Below, piece by piece: positions 19,749 to 30,100 of a stretch of DNA of 42,261 bases. This DNA is from Tieghemiomyces parasiticus. Taxonomy: Eukaryota; Kickxellomycota; Dimargaritomycetes; Dimargaritales; Dimargaritaceae. The translations under genes were made by a program, and so were the position numbers. Numbering within the stretch: the stretch's first letter is position 1; each line of letters begins with the position of its first letter. Location of the stretch: contig JANBPT010000352.1 of the NCBI GenBank assembly GCA_027575765.1, positions 1 to 42,261 on the forward strand, read 5' to 3'. The notes beneath the pieces are model-generated. The model searched no databases. It saw nothing but the letters and a program-made list of their open reading frames with translations, and was not told where the DNA came from.

Positions 19749-21173
19749 CGGAGTAGACGCTGTATGGGTGGACGGAGTGCGGAGAGGGGGTGGGGCCTCT
19801 ACACTAGCGGCAACGTAAAGGGTGGTTAGGTCGGGCGGTTGGTGGCCGTGGGGCTGGCCGCACTGGCGTTGCTCAACAGGCTGTGTGGACATGGTATGGA
19901 TATTGAATCTAGGGGTTGGTCCGATGGAAGCACAGATGACTGGGAGGAGAAACTAAAGGAATCAGGCGGGATCGTCCGTTGTGCTCGGCATTGGCACGCC
20001 CAGGGTTTCTTAGTGCAGACCTTAGGGTTATTCGTCGATCGTGGGCGTAATTGAACACTGTACAGTACCAGTACAATCCCTGTGAGAAAATTAAAACAGT
20101 TGAGCAAAGGGCTAGGTGGGAAAGGGAGGGAAAGGGTAGGGAATGGCCATAAAGACCATGGAGGAAGGGAGAGCTGGTGGTGGTGGTGGTGGTGTAAACC
20201 CAATGGCAAGACATCGGCTAGCCGTTGCGGCCGGCGGGATCGACTACGATCTAACGGCTGCTCTCAGTGCTACGCGGAGGAATGAACTGCGTAATAGATG
20301 AGTTGTACTTTGGTCTCGAACGGTCGTCGCTCTCCCACTGCAAGATAGCCGCAGATAGCATTGGTGGCATTGCCGGCGATGGAGGCGGTAGCCGGAGTAC
20401 TGTGCGAAGTGGTGAGCCAAGCTGCGTCGAGCATGAAATATTGCTTTCAGCGTCGACAGCATGGCTTTCTCTTCGCCAGGTTCTTGCCTTTAGGTTGTCG
20501 GGCACCTCTATAGCCTCGGTTGACTTTATGCCGGTGTCACACCTATCCTACCTAAAGACGCCGGTGCTCCCTCGCTACACTAAAACTTTAATCTACCAAG
20601 CAATAATATGTCCATTGTACTTCTATACGGGTGAGCGAAATCAGTGGAACAACTTAAGCGACTGATCATCCAGGTCCGCCTCGTTTAGTTGACACCAGCC
20701 TCCACTGATGAGGCTGCTCGGCTGAGCTTTCGACCCGTGGGGTATATAGAGGCCAGCGACGGTGAGACTAGGGATGTGAAAGGACAGAATGAGGAATGAC
20801 AAGGGGTGCTGTGGAGTATTAGATTAATTAAAATAAACTGGCCGGTTTATCTTTGTTAGAGGAGTTACACGGTGGATCCTTTCATATATTTAAGAGTTGC
20901 TGTTGGGTCATGATATTAATTAAGCCTAAATTGGTCGCTAAAGTTGTGCAGCACCAGTATCCGACAAAAAATAGTACACCGATCAAAAAGGGCTGCGTTA
21001 TAGTTATTTCTCTGACAATATAGTAGGCTAAATGTAGTGCCGACGCACGGTGTTCCGACGTCGGGTAGCAGCAGACGCCGATAAAATCATTATAGCAACC
21101 TTATTTATCGCGGTGTTAATCAAAACCGTCTTTATCAAAAGCGTCCAAAAATCCTTTGTTGAGTACCCTGAGC
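19749..21173. other. Gene-poor stretch, no firm gene
   Basis: It holds a (GGT)6 tract at 20175-20194 and an AT-rich part at about 20820-21180. Two opposed frames overlap at 20251-20665: a plus frame with an ATG at 20284 and a minus frame that opens at GTG. Neither has a recognisable domain. A TATA-like element lies at about 20740. I cannot tell whether either frame is real. Confidence 0.4.
20175..20194. repeat. (GGT)6 trinucleotide tract
   Basis: Six GGT units in an intergenic stretch, reading as a His run on the minus strand in a frame that lacks an ATG. Probably a simple microsatellite. Confidence 0.8.
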
Positions 21174-21182
21174 TATATATAT
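21174..21182 (+). promoter_or_regulatory. TATA-like element before the 69-residue ORF
   Basis: TATATATAT lies about 40-46 nt before the ATG at 21220. If used, the leader would be very short. Inferred from sequence and position only. Confidence 0.3.
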
Positions 21183-21219
21183 TACGACAGAGAACCTATC
21201 AAATAAAGGGGAATCTCAG

Positions 21220-21429
21220 ATGAAAAGAAAAGTTCTTGTACCACTTACACCGAAAAACATCGTTCTCGCTAATCCAACGATGACCGAGCCTGTCACCGCG
21301 TTTCCCCTTGCCACGACCCGCAAGAACGAGGCCCGTCCTACATCTCGACCTCCTGCACAGGAAAGTGTCGCCACCAGAGGCATCGAAGAGCCTGGCGCGG
21401 AATCGTCGGACGGAGCCGACACAACATAA
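21220..21429 (+). CDS. Short hypothetical protein, disordered
   Basis: A 69-residue ORF runs from a true ATG. It has a basic start (MKRKVL), a Thr/Pro/Arg-rich middle and an acidic Ser/Asp-rich end. Codons are C-ending in the manner of the known genes here, and a TATA element sits just upstream. The opposite strand is also open over almost the same interval but begins with GTG, so the plus strand is preferred. No family, signal peptide or membrane segment is seen. It could be a chance frame. Confidence 0.35.
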   Translation: MKRKVLVPLTPKNIVLANPTMTEPVTAFPLATTRKNEARPTSRPPAQESVATRGIEEPGAESSDGADTT

Positions 21430-22842
21430 ATGCCGAAGGCGCAACGTAAAGAGTTTATTCGAAGCGCAAGTGTAGATGGGTAATGATAATGATTCGCATT
21501 TGGCGTGGTGTGCGCCTTATAAGCCGGATGGCGGTTGGCCTTGGTGTGATCTTAGCTAGGTGCGAGTACTCTCAGTGGGACCTCGGTCAGGTGGGCTCAG
21601 GTGGAAGGCCGTGGAGCCACTGGTGCAAGGGCAACATTAGTGAGTCATGTTAGGGTAAGGTCAATCTGAGGCGTTCGGGCGGACGGCTGGGTGTAGAAAA
21701 ATTGTAGTTCGATGCAGGAGGTACCTTGAGGCTTAACGCCTCTTTCGGGTACCACAACTGCCATCGTGTTCCTAAAAGAACCACTATCGGTCCGAAACAC
21801 TTGTTGGGCTCCGGAAATTTATTTATCAAAACTTTTTCGCGGATGTGTTGGGTAGGTTTCTGAAGTGTGTCGATCCCCAGGTGGCCTCCGTACCCTGGGC
21901 TGCCACGAGTCACTGGCCAGAGCAGCTGGTCTGGCGCCTGATATCAGCCAATTAATAAGCAAGGAAACCAAAGCAGACTCTATCGTTGATGGGGGATATG
22001 TACAGAACGCAGTCGGTAGCCATGGGAAAGTCGGTAACGTTATTTCTCGAGATCTCGAAAAGCATATCATAAGGGGCAGCTGGTTAGTCTGCAGTGGGTG
22101 TTTGGAGGATCCGATAACTTGTGGAGCTGTAAAGCCCCCATATCACTATACAGGGAGGTGTGCGTGGTGGTGGGGGAGGCGCGGCAGGTCTGACTCAAGT
22201 TCTCGTTGGTCAGTTAAGGCTCTATCCATGGCAACAGTCGGAGCCTGTCGCTACGAAGTTAGTGAATGCTGTCCGATGGGTAGCTGAGCTAGGGCTCAGC
22301 TTTGACAAACTTATAGCCTGTTTGGATTTTTACACTTATTATACAAGAGCTGCAGCAAATAATGGCGGCAAGAGAGTCCAGTGTGGCCATCAAGTTCGCC
22401 ATAGACATTAGCACTGATGGTAAAGCTGTTGGCTTGTAAGCTTCACGTTTTGCCTGGAACTGCTGGATTGAGAGTTGGAATCGACTGTCGTGGAAATAGC
22501 AGGGCGCATGCTACGGAGCAGGCTATATATCCGTTATGGATTAGGGCTTACTAGAAGACCCGCTGTATCTGGCACCACTGAGTTTCATCAGTGGGAAAAA
22601 ATTATCCAAAATTTCCAGCTCCGCTATCTACGGAATTTTACGGAGAATGGGCGTGAAAAGAACCGAGGGCTACGGTGCGATTGTAGTATGGCAGATACCG
22701 CAGCATTTTATATAGACAAAAGGGCACATATAACGAAAGTAAGACTGTGAAAAACTAAATGAACGGCTAAAACGTGAAACGGTTGAGTACAGCGGGCCTA
22801 CTTAAGTCGGCCTAGGCTACCGGTGCGGTATAAACGTCCTAG
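21430..22842. other. Gene-poor stretch downstream of the acidic protein gene
   Basis: No gene is supported. A frame around 22210-22411 (plus) reads smoothly, with PVATKLVNAVRWVAELGLSF, but has no usable start and no family. It is noted only as a possible remnant. Confidence 0.4.
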
Positions 22843-23442
22843 TTAGTCCAGCTCGTCCATCGAGTTGAAGTAGTTGACATCGGAGTCCGAAGCCAAGGTA
22901 TCGAATCTTCGGTGGCCGTTATCGATCGAATCCGCTGGGTTGGGTAGCTGACCATCTTCAATAGTGGGATCGAAGTCGGGGTCTTCATCCTCCGGCTGGA
23001 AGTAAGGGTTGGCGGCATCGAAGTCATCGTCGTAACCAATGTCGTCGTCGCTAAAATCGTACTGATACTCATCACCAGTATCATTGCTACCTTCAGTGGT
23101 CGATCGGTCGTGGAAATTGTCCATGTGGTACCTGAAGTTCCGGGCTGACTCAGTCGTATCGTCAAGGTTACCAATCGTAGATTGGAACAGCAGACTGTCA
23201 CGACTAGAGCCGGGACTACGATCGTTGACGTCGTCGTAGGGGCTACCGCCGGTATCGGCCCGACTTAGGGAGGCGACGCTGTTCCAGTTAGGTTTACGAC
23301 CGAAAGCTTCCTGCATTAAAGCAGGGTCGTCGCTGTAGTTATCTCCATTTTCCGTAGAATACCCTGAAGGAACTCCCTGATAGTTGATGAAGGGTGCGTT
23401 CGACGGTTCAATAGAAGCGTAAGGAATAACTGCGGGGGGCAT
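22843..23442 (-). CDS. Acidic, intrinsically disordered protein of unknown function
   Basis: A single exon encodes 199 residues starting at the ATG at 23442-23440. The chain is rich in Asp, Glu, Asn, Ser, Gly and Tyr. Its strongest acidic block is DDDIGYDDDFDAANPYFQPEDEDPDF, in the last third. There is no signal peptide, membrane helix or known domain. Several SxDD/SxxE sites would suit casein kinase 2. The composition is far from that of chance frames and strongly biased on one strand only, which is why I call it a gene. A TATATT element lies about 110 nt upstream (23549-23556). Acidic proteins of this kind can be chaperones, transcription activators or trafficking adaptors; nothing here decides between these. 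Confidence 0.65.
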   Translation of the reverse strand: MPPAVIPYASIEPSNAPFINYQGVPSGYSTENGDNYSDDPALMQEAFGRKPNWNSVASLSRADTGGSPYDDVNDRSPGSSRDSLLFQSTIGNLDDTTESARNFRYHMDNFHDRSTTEGSNDTGDEYQYDFSDDDIGYDDDFDAANPYFQPEDEDPDFDPTIEDGQLPNPADSIDNGHRRFDTLASDSDVNYFNSMDELD

Positions 23443-26105
23443 CTTTGGTAAAGCGACTCGTCGATGGGTAGGTTGCGGGGGGGGGCGAGTGTGGATACGA
23501 AAAGCTAGAGGTCGTGAAACTAGAAAGCGGGCGAGAGAGGGCTGAAGGCGAATATATTAGGGTTGACTTGGGTGGCGGGTTGTAGCTTTATATTAGGTCA
23601 ACTTGGCCGTCCATTGCAAAACCTTCCATCACCTTTGCCTAAGCGTCACAGGCTACGTGAGCCGTCATCCTTGCAGGGCCATCGATTACGCCAACGATAA
23701 GCAGTGGCCGCCTACGACGGCCATCTATTTTTCTATTAGCCGTTGGGCATGGTGTTGTGGACACTAAGAACGCAGGACCCGAACCATGCAGACAAGGGGG
23801 AGGGATGGCGGTGATGGCGAGCGCCGTGGTCCCTTTGCAGATTAAGCCAATAAACGAACTGCAGCGGCAGGGAACGAGGAAGGCGGACGACCGTACCAGC
23901 GTAAGTGAAAGATAATAAAACACACACAGAGAAATAGGAAGCCGAGGCCCTCATGGCTGCCCTCTTGCAACTCCTCCCTCCACCCTTACGGCCACCGCCA
24001 GATGCATTTGTTTTCTGCCGAGCCATTCCTATTCCGCTATTCACGAACTGTCCCTCTAAGGCCCTCTACCCATGATTTGTCACATTTTAGCTAAACAGAA
24101 ATTCTCAAAACAGGGGGGGGGGGCTATAGAGGGGAGGAATGCAGCGGAAAAATTGCAGTCCGGTGTGCAAACGCTACTCCTTCGTCATTCGATGTCTCTA
24201 ATAACCTAGCATGGAAACACCCGTCCCTACCCACACTACTCTCAGCCCCACCACGACAGCTATAGCCATCGGCTCGATTGGACATAGGAATCGGCCAGAA
24301 AGAGTATCTATTTGAAGCAACCGCAAAATCTAAGCTCCGGTGGACCTCAGCCATATTCACTTTACCACGGGTGTGGGGAATATGGGCGCAGCCATATAGA
24401 TATAAAATTTATCTACATAACATAATTACTGGCAGTGAGAGTTACTTGGTAAACTCGATCTTGCTAATGGCAAGGCAATCGTTGGGGATGTGAGGTTGGA
24501 ACTTGCAGGGTTCCTATTTCCGGGCGCCTACAGGCTGTAAGGTTGTCATGATCAACATTTCGCCTCAACACTTCTTTGATGACCTTGCGAAGCAAAAATC
24601 GTGAGGTGCTGTGGTTCGTTGAGGGTACCTCCGAGTTTCGCACCTTGGCTTTTCACCGCCCCAGTCAGACCGGATGGACCGAGGCTTTGTAACTGACATA
24701 AAGAATCTCCTCACAGTGCCATGGGTTTCGTTAGGCCTCAATTGGTAGTGTATTTGTCCAAGTTGCATTAATAGGGAAATTGCTTTCGGACAGGTTGATT
24801 TCCGGAGGAGCCTAAACCAAATACCCTGGTACCGGCTGAAGACGATGCTATGCTGAGCCTCACGCAACACAGTTAGCACCGATGCACGTGTGGCACGATC
24901 TAGTCCCTATTCTCCGCAGCCTATAGACGGCCTGTCAGCACCCCATTAGATTCGCGTAGTGAGAGTTTATCCAGAAGCAAGTAGATGTGTGTCGCCGAGA
25001 TGGACCAACCTGTTATCATACTCTCACCAGGAAGGCGGGTATCTTCAACCAGCCAGCGGACAATATGAATTTCGAGGTAGAGTGGCTTGGGAAAGTAAGG
25101 TAGATGACTGGGGGGGGGGAGTTCGTTGAAGTGTTGGCCCTTTCCCTTAACTAGCGTTCCTCCTCTTCATTGTTATATCCGTATGTTTGGCCAAATTTTG
25201 TCCGACCTCTGACCATGAGCAAAAAAATCGACCTTACATACCCCTGCCCTCCATGCCATTGCGTTACCACGAATGCTTTGTCCAAAATTATTCCTGCGCT
25301 TGTAAGGTGCCTCTCGACCACCGCTCTCCCAGTAATTTTAATAGACAACCTATGCAATACCCTACAAGACTAGCCAAAGGAGCACCGGATAGATCGCATT
25401 CTGCATCGCCCCGTTGGAAAAATGTAGGCCTACATTAAACGTTACCCACTCGGTCCCCAGGTCTGATTCTGCTACCGGTTGCTCTAACAAAGTATCATAT
25501 TCTAAGTCTTATGCTGCTACCCCTTAGCCGATCGAAGACAACCATTTCGGAGATTAATCACCAACTGCTGTAAGGGCACCATGTGGTGAGTGGCTGGATG
25601 GCATATTCAATTTACAGGTACGGCGTGGCCGGCCAAAGTACCAATCGCCAGGAACCGACTCACCAAACCCACTATTCGCTGCTAACTCCCCGATGCACGA
25701 CTCTTACTCTCAGTGGCTGCAAAGCCCCATCGCCCCCCATGCACGAAATCAAACTTCTTTTATTGCCATTGGCCGACTCGATAGGACTCCGTGCTCCTCA
25801 CCAAGCTTCACCTTGACAGGCCAATCGGCCAGTAAGTTAATATCACTCGAAAGAGCCCCTTTCGCCCAGCCTAGTTATACAGGTCTGCGAACCATACTCT
25901 TTATTGGCATCATCGAAATTACTACTTAGTGGCATAGCACTATATAGTAGGCTGACCCCCGGATCTGGACTTGCCACACGCAGGGAATACACATTTGACC
26001 AGCAGGGTGATGAAATACAGGTGAAAGGACGAAAAAGGTTAGGAAATCCAAGTAGCAAGAACGACTGAAACGACGGGGTTTCCCCTATGGCGTTGGTTAG
26101 GAGAG
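23443..26105. other. Gene-poor stretch
   Basis: It contains G runs at 23477-23485 (9), 24113-24123 (11) and 25110-25119 (10). The part at 23640-24040 is GC-richer and has tempting splice sites. On the plus strand, the interval 23841-23900 is stop-free between a TTTGCAG acceptor and a GTAAGT donor. On the minus strand, an ATG at 24026 opens a short basic frame (MARQKTNASGGG). No full gene model could be built on either strand. Confidence 0.4.
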
Positions 26106-26519
26106 CTACTTCTGTGGGCTGGTGAATTGTTTAATTGCCTGTTTTCCCGCGTCTTCGGGTTTCTTCGCATTAGTATAGGTCTTTTTCTCTTGAACGTGTT
26201 GCTTAACTATATATGCGTTCGCCCCTTTGATTGACTTATTATCAACCTCCCCACCGCCCTGTGTGTAAGCTCTGGTGTAAGGCTTTCCTACTTCATTAAG
26301 CTCTTTCGTAAGGGCTGTTGTATCCCTAAAGTCAGTGACCTTTTCTTTAACCTGTTTAAATGATTTGAGCACGGCTTGGCCCTGTGGATGGCAAATTATG
26401 ATCAACAGGTAGCCTACCTTAGATCCACTATAAATAAAAATTCACTTCACCTGAGCATGGCCTGGGCAGGACCAACCGAGGCAAGGAGGAGAAGGAGCGC
26501 CAGCGAGAGATCGCCTCAT
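26106..26519 (-). CDS. Small Lys-rich protein, two-exon model, start uncertain
   Basis: The exon at 26381-26106 encodes 91 residues rich in Lys, Thr, Gln and Glu and poor in Cys, Trp and His (for example KSFKQVKEKVTDFRDTTALT). This is composition expected of a real soluble helical protein and not of chance frames. It has no ATG of its own. A 69-nt intron (26450-26382; donor CAG|GTGAAGT, acceptor CCACAG) joins it in frame to an upstream exon 26519-26451 that begins ATG AGG CGA, giving 114 residues. In another frame that first exon reads as an excellent signal peptide core (LALLLLLASVGPAQA) but has no start codon. So the true 5' structure may differ, or the gene may carry a small indel. No family is recognised. 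Confidence 0.45.
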
Positions 26520-27163
26520 TGTGCATAACCATGGACGTCCTCTGCATCTGAAATACAGCGCTGTTAGCGCTCGTCAGTCTACTGCACTAGGTATGATTCT
26601 GCCACACCCGCGCTTTTAGTCACCTCGGGTTGCTCCTCGCCCTTAGCCGCGATGCACCTAGGTCTTCTAGAATGTTGCAGCTAAGCTTGGGAATCCCCAG
26701 CTGGGAAGGATCGTATTGGTGAAAGGTTAGGCCTTCTTTAACATGGATTCCTACCCCTGACCTACTGCCCCCGCTTCATTAGGGCCAACGGCCCGGTTGG
26801 CCATGGATCCATCTTGATTCTCCGCCTGGAGGTTTGTCTTTTATTCTCGTTCTTTTATGTGATGAACTTATATTGGCCAAGAGGTCACCAAATGGGTGCT
26901 GCAACGCCTAAGTGACTTTAAATGAGTAACCTCCCTCCTTCGCTCCCAGACAGCTCCCTGCCTATGCCGCCGGCATATATACTTTTTTCCGTCCTGCTAA
27001 TGTTCTTCCGGTTTCTACAATGGAGGACAGTGTCTTTAATTAATTTAGTTTTCTTTACATTATTCTCTCTAGCGTGTGCGAGTCGGTCAGTGGACATTAT
27101 CTTACACTCGAGAGACCAGGGTGAGGCAGGGAGGGGGTATATATATATATATATAGGACCGAA
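26520..27163. other. Intergenic region downstream of TSC2
   Basis: No firm gene. A plus-strand frame from the ATG at 26922 encodes two hydrophobic stretches but runs through the TA repeat into the TSC2 stop, so it is probably chance. Confidence 0.45.
27138..27156. repeat. (TA)n microsatellite in the TSC2 3' flank
   Basis: An uninterrupted TA dinucleotide run begins within 10-25 bases of the TSC2 stop codon on its downstream side. It would lie in the 3' UTR. Confidence 0.85.
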
Positions 27164-30100
27164 TTAGCGTAGATACCGGGTGAAATCCAGGGCCCGTTCG
27201 GCCGGCAGCAGTCCCGTTGGCCCCCCGCCGCTGCCACCATCCCCAGTGCCCTCAGCTCCCGCCGAGCCCATCGCTGTCGCCGATGCGGGGTAATGCGGTG
27301 GCTGCTGCTGGTTCTGTTGCTGCTGCAGGGACAAGTCACCGCGACGGTCATTAGGTGTACGTGGGCTAGCCGCTACCGACTGCCCAGCGCTACCGAGGCC
27401 ATCCTCATTTGCACCACCACCACTCGTTGCCGAAGTGGAGGACGATGCATGCGATGCCAAAGCCCGTTCCTTAATCGTCCTGATTTGACGCAGCCGTTCG
27501 CGCCAATTCGACACGTACTCGGTCCCGTTCATGACCCCGCTCTGTAGGAACACCTGGGTAAACACGTTGGCGTGCATGGCCACTTGACGTACGAACGGGG
27601 CCACCCCTTCCTCGGTGAGGATCTTGGGTTCGGTGATGGGGCTGAACTCGGGCATGTCCGGCCGGCGTTGAAGGTACACACGGTACTGCGGTCGGAGGTC
27701 CATTTTGTCGCTGCCGGCAGTCACGTTACCGCCCGTGGGGTCCCCCCCGTCGTCGGCACCCTCGTCGGCTTCGCTAGTGCTTAAGCTGGTGCTGCTACAC
27801 GTGCTGCTGCGACCGCTGCTGCATGACTGGTTATCCGCGACGACGGCGTCAGCGGGAGTAGCTGCAGCAGTAGAGGACGTGGGATTAAGAGTCGCCTCAG
27901 GCTTCGGAGGGGCGGTGGTACCCGAGGTCGTTCGACTCTTGCCTGGAGGGTCTACTCGACGGTGAGGCAAGGGCTCGATCACAATGTTGACCGAATTGAA
28001 CTCCCCAGGGATGGTGTCAAACCTGTAGGGTGCTCCCGACTCGTTATACACAATTCGTACGTGCTCGTTACCCACGTGGCGTTTCTTGAGGGTGCACTGG
28101 GGATCACGTTCCAGGTTCGTGGGCATGAGCGGGGTAACGTGGAACACCACCTGAGTGATATCTTCCTTCCAATACACGGCAAACTCGCCGTCGGTCTCGT
28201 ATTCGGATGTATCCAATCCGCCCGTGTAAATGTCCTTACACCCGCGGAGGGCGAACAAGGTACCCAGGCGACCCAGGAGCTGCCAGAAGCGCGCGGGGCA
28301 CGACGTGTTGCGCAGAATCTCGGCCTCGTCGGTCTGACCGGGTCCCACGTAAATAACACCGATCTTATGGAAATCAATCACGGCCACATAGTCCAGGTTG
28401 CGCAAGTACCGCGCAAAATCCTCCGTATCCGGCACCGGGGTTAGCGGCTGAATTCTAGAGATTTCCGGATAGGACGAGAGCTGACCAAATAGGAACCGCG
28501 GGTCGTGCAATTGCTGCTCGGGCGCCGTGATGGACGCTGCGGGTTTCCCCGGAAGGAGGTGCCCCAGGGTGGTAGGGAGGTTATTGGTCGGCGAGAGCGG
28601 GCGGGTGGCCCCGGTAGGCGTGGCCCCACCACCGGAAGAGCCCCCCGTAACGCTACCGGCGCCACTACGAGACTGGTGGAAGTCACGGGACGTTGCACCC
28701 GTGGCTTGCTGTAGCTGGTGGAGCGGGTGCTGGGGGTGGGTCGCCGGGGGGACATAATGTGGGTTGTGATGGTTGATAATCTCATGAAGGGCGTCGGGTA
28801 CCTCGGGCAGGGACGATAGGTGAACGGGTCGGTTCAAGATCTCCGAGAGAGTGGACCGCCGGCGGCGGCCCGGGCCAGGCTGCTGTGGGTCGGATTTGGA
28901 CCGGTATAGGCCGGCATTGAGTGGGTCCTCGCTAGGGAGGAGGTGGGATCCCCCCGCGGAGCCAGACCGATGGTGACGGGTGGCGACGAGGGGTCCGCGG
29001 TCGGCCTGGGAGGTCGAATAGCCGCGGCGTCGGCTGGAAGCCGTTGGCGGCACTAGTGTTTGCTGTGGCGCCCCGGAAGTACCCTCCAGCGGAGCGAGCG
29101 TGTCGTCATCACCGATGGCCAGACTCCGCAAGTCCGGAGACACGGGCGCGCTGTTGGGGTCCACTGACTCGGGCGCGGAATCAGCAGCGAGGTGGACCAT
29201 GGACTGGAGGTAGCGGGACACGTCGTCCGACTTCATATTCCAGTGGGCTAGCAGCAACGAGGCCACATCGGTCTGGGGGCTCAGGGCATGTAAGGACGAT
29301 TGGCCGTCAGCCCCGCCTGCCACATCGCTAGGCGGCTCCTCTTCAAGGAAATCCTTCAGTTCGTTGTTAAGGTGCACGACAAGCGCCGCCACCCCGGATG
29401 GCCGGCGGATTGTCACGTGAACCCAGGGCGTGAATTTGGATGCCACCAAGGTGATGATGCCGTTACCTTGGACCCAGGTGCGGACATTGCTATAGTCGGC
29501 GGCCGGTGTGGAGAGGACCAGACGAGTTAGGGATGATGCCGGGGCCGGCCCACGGCGCTCCGGGGCCTTATCCTCACCGTCTTCACCCGTCGTCCCCCCT
29601 TGCTTAAACAGCTCCGGGTCCCGCCTTAGCTCCGCCGCTAGGTCCAAATCCACCTGGGCGGCGCGTTCAACCAAGAATTGGGGCCCCATCAGCAAAAGGT
29701 TAATGACCTCGCGCGACTCGGTAGGCTTCAGAGCCACATTTGAGTAGGCGTATCGAAACAGCATGTCGAGACACATCTCGGTGGCCTCGTCCAGCCGCGT
29801 CGGGTGGGAATTGGCGCCGACCAGCCCGCGCACGATGGTCTGCACATACTGTGGCCGGTCACGAAGTCGGGTGGCCATGAACCATACGTCAATGACCTGG
29901 TAGGCCAAGGTGAGTACATACTGCGACAGGGCGTGCTGGGCCGGGCTCGGGCGGGTACGGACGGTGGGCCGCCGATCGGTCGCCCCGTCGGCGGGGTTGG
30001 CGGCGGCGGCAGCGGTAGTGGACGAAGCAGATGCGGATGTCGTAGACGCTGGGTGGTGAAGAGATGGCGCAGGAGCTGTCGATGTCGGAGGTGGGGCGTT

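Noticed and set aside
24026..24044. Histone H3-like start (MARQKTNASGGG)
   Set aside because: The resemblance to the H3 tail is only in the first few residues. What follows has none of the H3 fold and no splice model recovers it.
26922..27167. 81-residue plus-strand ORF with hydrophobic segments near the end of TSC2
   Set aside because: It ends by translating the TA repeat (YIYIYI) and overlaps the TSC2 stop codon; no domain. Probably chance.
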